Below, in pieces: positions 43,557 to 52,535 of a DNA stretch of 64,000 nt (positions are counted from its first letter, which is position 1; every line of letters starts with the position of its first letter). This DNA is from Bacteroides luhongzhouii. Its GTDB lineage: Bacteria > Bacteroidota > Bacteroidia > Bacteroidales > Bacteroidaceae. The position numbers and the translations under genes are program-made. Below the pieces are notes generated by a model. That model was given only the letters and a program-made list of their open reading frames with translations, ran no database searches and was not told where the DNA came from. The stretch spans positions 5,270,001 to 5,334,000 of the forward strand of contig NZ_CP059973.1 of the NCBI RefSeq assembly GCF_009193295.2. The letters run 5' to 3'.

Positions 43557-45023
43557 ATGCGCTATACTATTTTCATTCTTTCACTTTTGTTTCCTTTCCT
43601 CTCAATTGTTGCGCAACCCAAACACGAAGTTCGTGCCGCATGGGTGACAGCGGTGTACGGCTTGGATTGGCCTCGCACACGTGCGACAACTCCTCAAACG
43701 ATCCGCAAGCAGAAAGAAGAATTAATAGATATTCTTGATAAGTTGAAGGCTGCCAACTTCAACACTGTCCTATTTCAAACCCGTACTCGTGGAGATGTGT
43801 TATATCCTTCGGCAATCGAACCTTTCAATTCGATTCTGACGGGAAAGACAGGAGGAAATCCGGGATATGATCCGCTGGCCTTTGCCGTTGAAGAATGTCA
43901 TAAGCGAGGAATGGAATGTCATGCCTGGATGGTAACTATCCCGTTGGGGAATAAGAAGCACGTTGCTTCGCTCGGCAGTCAGTCTGTCACCAAGCGGGTG
44001 AAAGATATCTGTGTTCCTTACAAAAGTGAATATTTTCTCAATCCGGGACATCCGGCAACGAAGGAGTATTTGATGAAACTGGTGCGGGAAGTCGTTAGCG
44101 GTTATGATGTGGACGGAGTACATTTTGACTACCTGCGTTATCCGGAGAATGCTCCTCTTTTTCCTGATAAATATGATTTCCGCCGATATAATAAAGGACG
44201 CACACTGGATCAGTGGCGCCGGGATAATATCTCCGAAATTGTACGTTATATATATAAAGGCGTAAAAGCCATGAAGCCTTGGGTAAAAGTAAGTACCTGC
44301 CCGGTAGGTAAATACCGGGATACTTCGCGTTACCCCTCCCGTGGATGGAATGCTTTCTTTACCGTTTATCAAGACCCGCAAGGCTGGATGGGAGAAGGTA
44401 TTATGGATCAAATTTATCCGATGATGTATTTCCAGGGAAACAATTTCTACCCTTTTGCCCTCGACTGGCAGGAACAGAGTAACGGACGGCAAGTGATTCC
44501 GGGACTCGGCATTTATTTTCTCCATCCCGATGAAGGCAAATGGACACGCGACGAAATAGATCGTCAGATGAACTTTATCCGCAGTCAGAAAATGGCGGGT
44601 GAAGGACATTACCGGGTGAAATACCTGATGGAGAATACACAGGGTATTTATGATGAATTATCCGAGAATTTTTATGCATATCCTGCTTTACAGCCTCCTA
44701 TGCCATGGCTGGATAATGTTGCGCCAACTGCTCCTTCTGCGCTGAAAATTACTCATATCGATAATGGATATACGGAATTAACCTGGCAGGCTGCTACTGA
44801 TAACGATCAGCGCAACAAGCCCATGTATGTTATTTATGCTTCTAACGATTATCCGGTAGATATCAACCGACCGGAAAATATCGTTGCGCAAAATATCCGA
44901 GAGACGAGTTACGTATATGCCCCTATCCTACCTTGGAATGCAAAAAAGCACTTCGCAGTGACGGCTATTGACCGCTATGGAAATGAAAGTACAGCGACAC
45001 AGGAACAAACGGTTCAGCAGTAA
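43557..45023 (+). CDS. Second GHL10 (DUF187) glycosyl-hydrolase-like protein
   Basis: A paralogue of the protein at 34047-35555: 488 residues with a signal peptide (TIFILSLLFPFLSIVAQ). Motifs are KHEVRAAWVTAVYGLDWPRT, NFNTVLFQTRTRGDVLY, ECHAWMVTIPLG, the acidic GVHFDYLRYPEN, WVKVSTCPVGKYRD and IMDQIYPMMYFQGN. A C-terminal fibronectin-III-like domain (about 400-480; ELTWQAATDNDQRNKPMYVI) ends in a polar tail. It begins with its own -7 box and is divergent from cstA. Two GHL10 proteins within 10 kb suggest duplicated envelope-processing roles, but no substrate is shown. Confidence 0.85.
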   Translation: MRYTIFILSLLFPFLSIVAQPKHEVRAAWVTAVYGLDWPRTRATTPQTIRKQKEELIDILDKLKAANFNTVLFQTRTRGDVLYPSAIEPFNSILTGKTGGNPGYDPLAFAVEECHKRGMECHAWMVTIPLGNKKHVASLGSQSVTKRVKDICVPYKSEYFLNPGHPATKEYLMKLVREVVSGYDVDGVHFDYLRYPENAPLFPDKYDFRRYNKGRTLDQWRRDNISEIVRYIYKGVKAMKPWVKVSTCPVGKYRDTSRYPSRGWNAFFTVYQDPQGWMGEGIMDQIYPMMYFQGNNFYPFALDWQEQSNGRQVIPGLGIYFLHPDEGKWTRDEIDRQMNFIRSQKMAGEGHYRVKYLMENTQGIYDELSENFYAYPALQPPMPWLDNVAPTAPSALKITHIDNGYTELTWQAATDNDQRNKPMYVIYASNDYPVDINRPENIVAQNIRETSYVYAPILPWNAKKHFAVTAIDRYGNESTATQEQTVQQ

Positions 45024-45136
45024 ACCTGGTATTTAGAATCGACTTATTTGTTTCAAAACGGTATAGAAATAAACTGATCCGCACGGAAAGAAATTAAATA
45101 ATATAGTTTAGATTTTTCTCCACTGTATAAACAATC

Positions 45137-45230
45137 TATCTGAGACCCGGGTCTCAGCATCTATGACACCCGGGTCTCAGGTATGCCAACACCCGGGTGT
45201 CAGTACCATTGAGACCCGGGTGTCAGATAG
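45137..45230. repeat. Array of four CCCGGG palindromes inside outer inverted arms
   Basis: CTGAGACCCGGGTCTCAG is a perfect 18-bp palindrome at 45140-45157. TGACACCCGGGTCTCAG follows at 45164-45180, ACACCCGGGTGT at 45189-45200 and TTGAGACCCGGGTGTCAG near 45209-45226. Outer arms CTATCTGA and TCAGATAG (45223-45230) close the set. Spacing between centres is about 20-25 bp. No T-tract follows and no gene overlaps. Confidence 0.8.
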
Positions 45231-45294
45231 AACTCTACTACTAAGCGTTTTTTCTTTGTTACTAGAGTAAATAAAATTCCGATGCATCTAATAT

Positions 45295-45395
45295 CTATTC
45301 AAATCCGGTGCAAAAAGGAATATATTTAGACGCGGATTACACGGCAGAAGCGACATTGAAGCAGATCGACGATAAAGGCTATCTGATACCGTAAG
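45295..45395 (+). pseudogene. Fossil of a DUF1703/PD-(D/E)XK-type C-terminal domain
   Basis: A short open frame ends GIYLDADYTAEATLKQIDDK and then GYLIP-stop. The pattern of an acidic start, A-x-x-x-L-x-Q-I-x-x-K-G-Y is the hallmark of the nuclease-like C-terminus of AAA ATPases with DUF1703. Everything before and after is missing, so this is a gene remnant of about 30 residues. It shares a stretch GCGGATTACACGG with the dispersed repeat family, probably by chance. Confidence 0.45.
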
Positions 45396-46598
45396 TTAAA
45401 TATTATCAGGAGTTACCCATATCCACGCCCGATAACAACTTCTCCTATGAACAGGAACCAAAGGTAAATAACCGGAGTACACTCTACCTTCCCTGATTTC
45501 CAACGGATAAGTTGCGGACATTCGTTCATGTTCCTGCAAGGCTTCACCTTCCGAAGGATGATAATCAATCACAAAACGTCCTGTTGAACCTGGACGTACA
45601 TAACGGTCATGTAAAAAACGCGCAATGACTCCCATATTCATGCGCAGATTGATTTCCACACAGGGATGAATCCGAAAAGCCGGCTTTTCATTTTCCGGAA
45701 ACCGACAAATCATCATATCAACCCCAAGATAACCTTTATAAACGGTTCCTACCAACGCAGAAAGCCTATATTTCAAACAGTTCTCCAAATCCGTCAGAAC
45801 CTTTGAAGGGACATATTGCGAAAGTTGTTTCCAGATTGCCTCATTAGAAAGCAAACGATTCCCTTCATACATTCCACTCTTTCCGGTATGGAAGAAGGAA
45901 TATCCCACAAACGTCACTTCACCTGCACCATCGGAATAAAACTCCATGGCAAAATCCTCTACCTTATCATATATAGGTTCTGCAATGACTCCACCCTGCG
46001 AAGCAGTCACACGCGTACACCAACCGGAAATAAAAGGAGTAAATATGCCTTTACACCAGTTCAGACCTTTACCGCTTCCCGAAAGTGGAGCTTTCAACAA
46101 ACATTCCTTCCGCTCTTCCACAAAACGTTTCCATTCCTCCGGGGTCTTTAAATAGTAAGATTCGCCGCAGAAATATTCATTCAGTCGTAATTCCGGAAGT
46201 AACGAGACGGCTTTAGAACGATGGGAGTATTCCCGCAGACCGTTTAATTGCTCCATAGAAGGAAACAAGGCTTCATCCACGCCCAACACAGAAAGCCGCT
46301 TCCGTAAAGCTAAATCCCATCCCCAAGGACGAATATCCAAATTCGGTTCAATAGCAAGTTCCGGCTCTGTCATCAAATCAACCGGAATATCCAGCAACTC
46401 CTGCATTTGCTTCAAATAATTGAGATTATAAGCGGAAGGAGCCAATACAACACTTCCCTCTTCCGCATACCACATCGGAAGCAAAGCCAGCTCGGAAGCC
46501 ATACGTCTGGCCGAAGCCGGAGCCATATAATTAGTTTCACCGCTGGCCAACGCCAAGTCATGTTCCGGATTGAATATATAAAGAGCCTTTTTTGTCAT
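45396..46598 (-). CDS. Conserved protein with ATP-grasp-like C-terminus
   Basis: This 400-residue cytosolic protein starts at the ATG 46598 (MTKKALYIFNPEHDLALASG). The N-terminal third resembles an ATP-grasp preceding domain; the middle contains a glycine-rich loop LLKAPLSGSGKGLNW, then VTFVGYSFFHTGKSG, and near the C-terminus HPCVEINLRMNMGVIARFLH, the Glu/Asn pattern of ATP-grasp metal binding. I recognise it as a conserved uncharacterised Bacteroidales protein, not as a named enzyme; an ATP-dependent ligase is the best guess. The frame is open to 46712 but the extension has a spurious hydrophobic segment and overlaps the promoter of the divergent ATPase. Confidence 0.65.
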   Translation of the reverse strand: MTKKALYIFNPEHDLALASGETNYMAPASARRMASELALLPMWYAEEGSVVLAPSAYNLNYLKQMQELLDIPVDLMTEPELAIEPNLDIRPWGWDLALRKRLSVLGVDEALFPSMEQLNGLREYSHRSKAVSLLPELRLNEYFCGESYYLKTPEEWKRFVEERKECLLKAPLSGSGKGLNWCKGIFTPFISGWCTRVTASQGGVIAEPIYDKVEDFAMEFYSDGAGEVTFVGYSFFHTGKSGMYEGNRLLSNEAIWKQLSQYVPSKVLTDLENCLKYRLSALVGTVYKGYLGVDMMICRFPENEKPAFRIHPCVEINLRMNMGVIARFLHDRYVRPGSTGRFVIDYHPSEGEALQEHERMSATYPLEIREGRVYSGYLPLVPVHRRSCYRAWIWVTPDNI

Positions 46599-46705
46599 TT
46601 CAAATGAATTCAAAACTTTATTCTGCAAATATATACAGGAAATAGTCAGGAATGACAACAATAAACATAAAGTTGGAATTAAAAGCACAATTTTGCCATC
46701 TCTAC

Positions 46706-46736
46706 TTTGCAAATCCTAAAAAAAGCAGTATATTTG
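46706..46736 (+). promoter_or_regulatory. Consensus Bacteroides promoter of the AAA ATPase
   Basis: TTTG (46706-46709), a 19-nt spacer and TATATTTG (46729-46736) fit the consensus exactly. The ATG at 46761 is 24 nt downstream. Confidence 0.78.
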
Positions 46737-46760
46737 CCACCCGAAAAACAAAGAACTGAA

Positions 46761-47939
46761 ATGGAATCATTCTACCGCACACACGCCTACCTCGTTGAGC
46801 ACACCAATGCCCCCGTCCGCCGCGATCTTATGGACGAGATCGATTGGAGCGACCGCCTGATTGGTATCAAAGGGACACGTGGCGTAGGAAAAACCACTTT
46901 CCTTCTCCAATACGCCAAAGAGAAATTCGGGAACGACCGTTCCTGTCTGTTCATCAACATGAACAATTTCTACTTCTCGGGTCACAGCATTGTAGACTTC
47001 GCTAACGAATTTCAGAAACGCGGCGGAAAAGTATTGTTGATCGACCAAGTGTTCAAACATCCTGAATGGAGCAAAGAGTTGCGCATGTGTTACGACCGTT
47101 TTCCTAATCTGAAAATTGTCTTCACCGGCTCATCCGTGATGCGACTGAAAGAAGAAAATCTTGAATTGCGTGATATTGCAAAGAGCTATAACCTGCGTGG
47201 ATTCTCTTTCCGTGAATTCCTAAACTTACAAACAGGCATGAAATTCAGGGCATACAGCCTCGAAGAAATTCTTAGCACTCACGAACAGATTGCCAAAGGA
47301 GTGCTCTCCAAAGTTCGTCCTCTCGATTATTTTCAGGATTACCTGCACCACGGATTCTATCCGTTCTTCCTCGAAAAACGTAACTTTTCGGAGAATTTGC
47401 TGAAAACAATGAACATGATGGTAGAAGTAGATATCCTGCTCATCAAACAAATTGAACTGAAATATCTTTCAAAGATAAAAAAATTACTATATTTGCTCGC
47501 TGTCGACGGGCCGAAGGCTCCAAATGTGAGCCAACTGGCAAGCGACATACAGACATCTCGCGCCACGGTGATGAACTATATCAAGTATCTGGCAGATGCG
47601 CGACTCATTAATCTGGTTTATCCGAAAGGGGAAGAATTCCCTAAAAAACCGTCGAAGATAATGATGCACAATTCCAACCTGATGTATTCCATCTATCCGG
47701 TGAAAGTGGAGGAGCTGGACGTGCTCGACACATTCTTTGCAAATTCTTTATGGAAAGACCATAAAGTACATAAAGGAGATAAAAACGTCTCTTTTATGGT
47801 GGACGAAGTAATGCCGTTCAAAATTTGCCAGGAAGGCGCAAAGATCAAGAACAATCCGAATGTAACGTATGCGTTGCATAAGGCTGAAATAGGTCGGGGC
47901 AACCAGATACCTCTCTGGATGTTCGGCTTTTTATATTAA
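46761..47939 (+). CDS. AAA-family ATPase with DUF4143-like C-terminus
   Basis: This 392-residue ATPase has a Walker A GTRGVGKTT at 38-46. The Walker B strand reads GKVLLIDQVFKHP: Asp95 is kept but the catalytic Glu is Gln96. Sensor-like FTGSSVMRL follows, then SKSYNLRGFSFREFLNLQTG-type segments and a winged-helix part (VSQLASDIQTSRATVMNYIK). A C-terminal restriction-nuclease-like domain has KAEIGRGNQIPLWMFGFLY. The family is very common in Bacteroides and is often lost or truncated, as at 5976-6421. Function is not established; nuclease or toxin-like roles are guesses. nifJ begins 33 nt after its stop. Confidence 0.8.
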   Translation: MESFYRTHAYLVEHTNAPVRRDLMDEIDWSDRLIGIKGTRGVGKTTFLLQYAKEKFGNDRSCLFINMNNFYFSGHSIVDFANEFQKRGGKVLLIDQVFKHPEWSKELRMCYDRFPNLKIVFTGSSVMRLKEENLELRDIAKSYNLRGFSFREFLNLQTGMKFRAYSLEEILSTHEQIAKGVLSKVRPLDYFQDYLHHGFYPFFLEKRNFSENLLKTMNMMVEVDILLIKQIELKYLSKIKKLLYLLAVDGPKAPNVSQLASDIQTSRATVMNYIKYLADARLINLVYPKGEEFPKKPSKIMMHNSNLMYSIYPVKVEELDVLDTFFANSLWKDHKVHKGDKNVSFMVDEVMPFKICQEGAKIKNNPNVTYALHKAEIGRGNQIPLWMFGFLY

Positions 47940-47971
47940 AAGATTTATTTACTTAAATATTTAATTTAGTT

Positions 47972-50900
47972 ATGACTAAACAGAAGAAATTCATCACTTG
48001 TGATGGTAACCAGGCTGCAGCACATATCTCGTATATGTTCTCTGAAGTAGCAGCTATCTACCCCATCACTCCTTCTTCGACTATGGCTGAGTACGTAGAC
48101 GAATGGGCTGCCGCAGGACGTAAAAACATCTTTGGCGAAACAGTATTGGTACAGGAAATGCAATCTGAAGGTGGTGCTGCCGGTGCAGTTCACGGTTCTC
48201 TTCAGGCTGGTGCGTTGACTACTACTTACACTGCTTCTCAGGGTCTTCTCCTGATGATCCCTAATATGTACAAAATTGCCGGTGAGTTCTTGCCTTGCGT
48301 ATTCCATGTATCTGCTCGTACATTGGCTTCTCACGCATTGTGTATCTTCGGTGACCACCAAGACGTAATGTCAGCTCGTCAGACTGGCTTTGCAATGTTG
48401 GCTGAAGGTTCTGTACAGGAAGTTATGGATTTGGCAGGTGTTGCCCACCTGGCTACAATCAAAGCTCGTGTTCCGTTTATGAACTTCTTCGACGGTTTCC
48501 GTACATCTCACGAAATCCAGAAGATCGAAATGTTGGAAAACGATGATCTAGCTCCGCTGATTGATCAGAAAGCTTTGGCTGAATTCCGTGCCCGTGCACT
48601 GAATCCGATGAATCCGGTAGCTCGTGGTATGGCTGAAAATCCTGACCACTTCTTCCAACATCGTGAATCATGCAATAACTACTATGAAGCAGTTCCTGCT
48701 ATCGTAGAAGAATATATGAATGAAATTTCTAAGATCACAGGTCGTAAATACGGTTTGTTCGATTACTATGGTGCAGAAGATGCAGAACGCGTAATTATCG
48801 CTATGGGTTCTGTAACAGAAGCTGCCCGCGAAGCTATCGACTACCTGGTAGCAAACGGCGAAAAAGTGGGTATGGTTGCCGTACACCTGTATCGTCCGTT
48901 CTCTGCTAAGCACTTCCTGGCTGCTGTACCTAAGACTGCTAAGACTATCGCAGTTCTTGACCGTACTAAAGAACCGGGCGCTAACGGCGAACCTCTTTAC
49001 CTTGACGTTAAAGACTGCTTCTATGGTGCAGAAAATGCTCCGGTTATCGTTGGCGGTCGCTACGGTTTAGGTTCAAAAGATACTACTCCTGCTCAAATCC
49101 TTTCAGTATTCGAAAACTTGGCTATGCCAATGCCGAAGAACCACTTCACTATCGGTATCGTAGACGACGTTACTTTCACTTCTCTTCCTCAAAAAGAAGA
49201 AATCGCTTTAGGCGGCGAAGGTATGTTCGAAGCTAAATTCTACGGTTTGGGTGCTGACGGTACAGTAGGCGCTAACAAGAACTCTGTAAAGATTATCGGT
49301 GACAACACTGACAAACACTGCCAGGCTTACTTCTCTTATGACTCTAAGAAGTCAGGTGGTTTCACTTGTTCTCACTTGCGTTTCGGTGACAATCCAATCC
49401 GTTCTACTTATCTGGTAAATACTCCGAACTTCGTTGCTTGTCACGTTCAGGCTTACCTGCACATGTACGATGTAACTCGTGGTTTGCGTAAAAACGGTTC
49501 TTTCTTACTGAACACAATCTGGGAAGGTGAAGAACTGGCTAAGAACCTACCTAACAAGGTTAAGAAGTATTTTGCACAGAACAACATTTCTGTATACTAT
49601 ATCAACGCAACACAGATTGCACTGGAAATTGGTTTGGGTAACCGTACCAATACTATCCTTCAATCTGCATTCTTCCGTATCACAGGCGTTATTCCTGTAG
49701 AACAAGCTGTTGAGCAGATGAAGAAATTCATCGTTAAGTCTTACGGTAAGAAGGGTGAAGACGTTGTCAACAAGAACTATGCTGCTGTAGACCGCGGTGG
49801 CGAATACAAAACTTTGCCTGTTGATCCTGCTTGGGCTAACCTGCCGGATGACGCAAAAGCTGAAAACAACGATCCTGCATTCATCAACGAAGTAGTTCGT
49901 CCGATCAATGCACAAGACGGTGACTTGTTGCCAGTATCTGCATTCAAGGGCATCGAAGACGGTACTTGGTATCAAGGTACTGCGAAATACGAAAAACGTG
50001 GTGTAGCTGCATTCGTTCCTGAATGGAATGCTGAAAACTGTATCCAGTGTAACAAGTGTGCGTATGTTTGTCCTCACGCTTCTATCCGTCCGTTCGTACT
50101 CGATGCTGAAGAGCAGAAGGGTGCTAAGTTCGAACAACTGAAAGCTGTAGGTAAAGCATTCGACGGTATGACATTCCGTATCCAGGTTGACGTTCTCGAC
50201 TGTCTGGGTTGCGGTAACTGTGCAGACATCTGTCCGGGTAATCCGAAGAAGGGTGGCAAAGCATTGACAATGAAACACCTCGAAAGCCAATTGGCTCAAG
50301 CTGAAAACTGGACTTACTGTGCTGAAAACGTGAAGACTAAACAACATCTTGTTGACATCAAGGCTAACGTGAAGAACTCACAGTTCGCTACTCCGTTGTT
50401 TGAGTTCTCCGGCGCTTGCTCAGGTTGTGGTGAAACTCCGTACGTGAAATTGATTTCTCAATTGTTCGGTGACCGTGAAATGGTTGCTAACGCTACCGGA
50501 TGTTCTTCTATCTACTCTGGTTCTGTTCCTTCTACTCCGTATACTACAAACGAAAACGGACACGGTCCTGCTTGGGCTAACTCACTGTTCGAAGACTTCT
50601 GTGAATTCGGTTTGGGTATGGAATTGGCTAACGAAAAGATGCGTGCTCGCCTCGTGAAAGTGATGAACGAAGCTATTGCTGCTGACTGCACTCCTGCCGA
50701 AGTAAAAGAACTGTTCACCGAATGGATCAACAATATGCTGGATGCAGATAAGACTAAGGAATTGGCTGCTAAGATCATTCCGGTTGTTGAAGCTAACAAG
50801 GATAAATGTAACCACTGCAAACAAATCGCTGAACTGCAACAATATCTTGTAAAACGCAGCCAGTGGATCATTGGTGGTGACGGTGCTTCTTATGATATCG

Positions 50901-51520
50901 GTTACGGTGGTCTTGACCATGTAATCGCTTCTGGTAAGGACGTTAACATCCTCGTTCTGGATACTGAAGTTTACTCTAACACAGGTGGTCAGTCTTCTAA
51001 GGCTACTCCAGTAGGTGCTATCGCTAAGTTCGCTGCTGCCGGTAAGCGCGTACGTAAGAAAGACCTCGGTCTGATGGCTACTACTTACGGTTATGTATAT
51101 GTTGCACAAATCGCTATGGGTGCTGACCAAGCTCAAACTTTGAAAGCTATCCGTGAAGCTGAAGCATATCCTGGACCATCTTTGATTATCGCTTACGCTC
51201 CATGTATCAACCACGGTCTGAAAGCCGGTATGGGTAAGAGCCAGGAAGAAGAAGAAAAGGCTGTTAAGTGCGGTTACTGGCACTTGTGGCGTTACAACCC
51301 GGCTTTGGAAGAAGAAGGCAAGAACCCATTCCAATTGGATAGCAAAGAACCGAACTGGGAAGATTTCCAAGGTTTCTTGAAGGGTGAAGTTCGTTACGCT
51401 TCTGTAATGAAACAATATCCTGCTGAAGCTGAAGAACTGTTCAAAGCTGCTGAAGAAAACGCTAAATGGCGTTACAACAGCTACAAACGTTTGGCTAAAG
51501 AAAACTGGGGTGCTGAATAA
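47972..51520 (+). CDS. nifJ: Pyruvate:ferredoxin (flavodoxin) oxidoreductase
   Basis: This is the TPP-dependent oxidative decarboxylation of pyruvate to acetyl-CoA and CO2 with reduction of ferredoxin or flavodoxin, the main pyruvate-oxidising step in anaerobic Bacteroides. The 1182-residue single chain has all domains. The N-terminal pyrimidine-binding domain begins FITCDGNQAAAHISYMFSEV. A gamma domain lies in the middle (about 420-600). A ferredoxin domain carries two 4Fe-4S clusters (CIQCNKCAYVCPHASIRP and CLGCGNCADICPGNPKKG). The C-terminal TPP domain has FSGACSGCGETPYVK with the third cluster, WIIGGDGASYDIGYGGLDHV and VLDTEVYSNTGGQSSKATPV. Codon use is strongly biased (highly expressed). 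A terminator follows directly. Confidence 0.97.
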   Translation: MTKQKKFITCDGNQAAAHISYMFSEVAAIYPITPSSTMAEYVDEWAAAGRKNIFGETVLVQEMQSEGGAAGAVHGSLQAGALTTTYTASQGLLLMIPNMYKIAGEFLPCVFHVSARTLASHALCIFGDHQDVMSARQTGFAMLAEGSVQEVMDLAGVAHLATIKARVPFMNFFDGFRTSHEIQKIEMLENDDLAPLIDQKALAEFRARALNPMNPVARGMAENPDHFFQHRESCNNYYEAVPAIVEEYMNEISKITGRKYGLFDYYGAEDAERVIIAMGSVTEAAREAIDYLVANGEKVGMVAVHLYRPFSAKHFLAAVPKTAKTIAVLDRTKEPGANGEPLYLDVKDCFYGAENAPVIVGGRYGLGSKDTTPAQILSVFENLAMPMPKNHFTIGIVDDVTFTSLPQKEEIALGGEGMFEAKFYGLGADGTVGANKNSVKIIGDNTDKHCQAYFSYDSKKSGGFTCSHLRFGDNPIRSTYLVNTPNFVACHVQAYLHMYDVTRGLRKNGSFLLNTIWEGEELAKNLPNKVKKYFAQNNISVYYINATQIALEIGLGNRTNTILQSAFFRITGVIPVEQAVEQMKKFIVKSYGKKGEDVVNKNYAAVDRGGEYKTLPVDPAWANLPDDAKAENNDPAFINEVVRPINAQDGDLLPVSAFKGIEDGTWYQGTAKYEKRGVAAFVPEWNAENCIQCNKCAYVCPHASIRPFVLDAEEQKGAKFEQLKAVGKAFDGMTFRIQVDVLDCLGCGNCADICPGNPKKGGKALTMKHLESQLAQAENWTYCAENVKTKQHLVDIKANVKNSQFATPLFEFSGACSGCGETPYVKLISQLFGDREMVANATGCSSIYSGSVPSTPYTTNENGHGPAWANSLFEDFCEFGLGMELANEKMRARLVKVMNEAIAADCTPAEVKELFTEWINNMLDADKTKELAAKIIPVVEANKDKCNHCKQIAELQQYLVKRSQWIIGGDGASYDIGYGGLDHVIASGKDVNILVLDTEVYSNTGGQSSKATPVGAIAKFAAAGKRVRKKDLGLMATTYGYVYVAQIAMGADQAQTLKAIREAEAYPGPSLIIAYAPCINHGLKAGMGKSQEEEEKAVKCGYWHLWRYNPALEEEGKNPFQLDSKEPNWEDFQGFLKGEVRYASVMKQYPAEAEELFKAAEENAKWRYNSYKRLAKENWGAE

Positions 51521-51540
51521 TAGTAATACCCTATAAATAT

Positions 51541-51576
51541 AAAACGGTAATCTTGTAGAAGATTACCGTTTTTTTA
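51541..51576. terminator. Terminator of nifJ
   Basis: AAAACGGTAATCTT / AAGATTACCGTTTTTTT. T-rich downstream, A-rich upstream, so it can work in both directions. Confidence 0.88.
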
Positions 51577-51648
51577 TTGTATGAACTCTGTCCAACATTA
51601 ACAATTCCCTGTTTCTTCTTTCCGAATAAAGAATAACAATGACCCAAT

Positions 51649-52515
51649 CTATTTATTCTCTGATTCCGGAATCCAACTATCCACCAACTGCCGATGTTCA
51701 TCCCTCCATTTACGGGCTATTTCTTCTTCATCCATCCGGGCATCCTTCATAGCTGTCATAAAAGAGCTAAGTTCTTCTGTCGTTAGTTTGATGTTGCCAA
51801 AGAATTCGGCAGCAAACGGATCCTTCTCACTAAAACCTTTCCATGCAATAGCATGTATTTCTTCCAAGTCTCCATATACTTTCTTCGGATCATCCAAGAA
51901 TTTCAAGTCAAACTGGTCAAACATCCAATGTGGCGCCCAACCTGTGATGACAATCCATTCTCCTTTATCCATCGCTTTTTTCAAAGAGGCCAGCATGGTG
52001 GAGCTACTTGAAGTCATAAGGGTATACCCATCAAGTCCATAAGCGGCAATAGCTTTATCGGTCGTCTTCATAATTCCTGCTCCGGCATCAATTCCCACTA
52101 TTTCGGAAGAAAAACGGTCTTTGTTATCTGCCAGTTCACTAATAGACTGAATCGTAACATATTGAGGAACAACCAGTCCGACGCGAGCTTCTCCATATAC
52201 CTCCCCCAAGAATTCGATGCTGTCTCCATACTGATCCATATAATCTTTCATCGTTATTGGTAGCCAGGCATCCAGAAACACATCCGATTTCTTTCCTGAC
52301 ATAGATACAAAGATAGGGGCAAGATCAGCATTTTGCAATTCAACCTCATATCCATGTTCTTCCAACACCACCTTGGCCAAATGACTCATGGCAATACCTT
52401 CCAACCAATTGGCATAGGCTATTTTTACTTTCTTTTTCTCTAAGTCTGAATTAGTACAGGAAGCTAGCAAAAGCATAGCTGACAATACTATTCCAACTAT
52501 TTTATATATTCTCAT
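51649..52515 (-). CDS. Glycine-betaine-type ABC transporter substrate-binding lipoprotein
   Basis: This OpuAC/ProX-family binding protein for quaternary ammonium osmoprotectants has 288 residues, with lipobox LLLASC (Cys20) anchoring it in the periplasm. Motifs KKVKIAYANWLEGIAMSHLA and DVFLDAWLPITMKDYMDQYG (with Trp of the aromatic cage), GAGIMKTTDKAIAAYGLDGY and VITGWAPHWMFDQFDLKFLD fit the family. It is the last gene of a minus-strand operon with the permease (20 nt upstream) and ATPase. Choline, carnitine or proline betaine are alternative ligands. Confidence 0.9.
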   Translation of the reverse strand: MRIYKIVGIVLSAMLLLASCTNSDLEKKKVKIAYANWLEGIAMSHLAKVVLEEHGYEVELQNADLAPIFVSMSGKKSDVFLDAWLPITMKDYMDQYGDSIEFLGEVYGEARVGLVVPQYVTIQSISELADNKDRFSSEIVGIDAGAGIMKTTDKAIAAYGLDGYTLMTSSSSTMLASLKKAMDKGEWIVITGWAPHWMFDQFDLKFLDDPKKVYGDLEEIHAIAWKGFSEKDPFAAEFFGNIKLTTEELSSFMTAMKDARMDEEEIARKWRDEHRQLVDSWIPESENK

Positions 52516-52535
52516 ACGTATTTTATCCTTTCCGT

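Noticed and set aside
45137..45230. Palindrome array considered as a CRISPR
   Set aside because: Units are palindromic and variable, spacers are only a few nt, and no cas genes are near.
45331..45344. Third copy of the CACGGATTACACGG repeat
   Set aside because: Only about 13 nt match and the segment reads as the end of a DUF1703-like domain, so the match is probably chance.
50582..51415. Minus-strand ORFs opposite nifJ (up to 277 aa)
   Set aside because: Strong codon bias on the plus strand leaves the antisense frame open; no family pattern.
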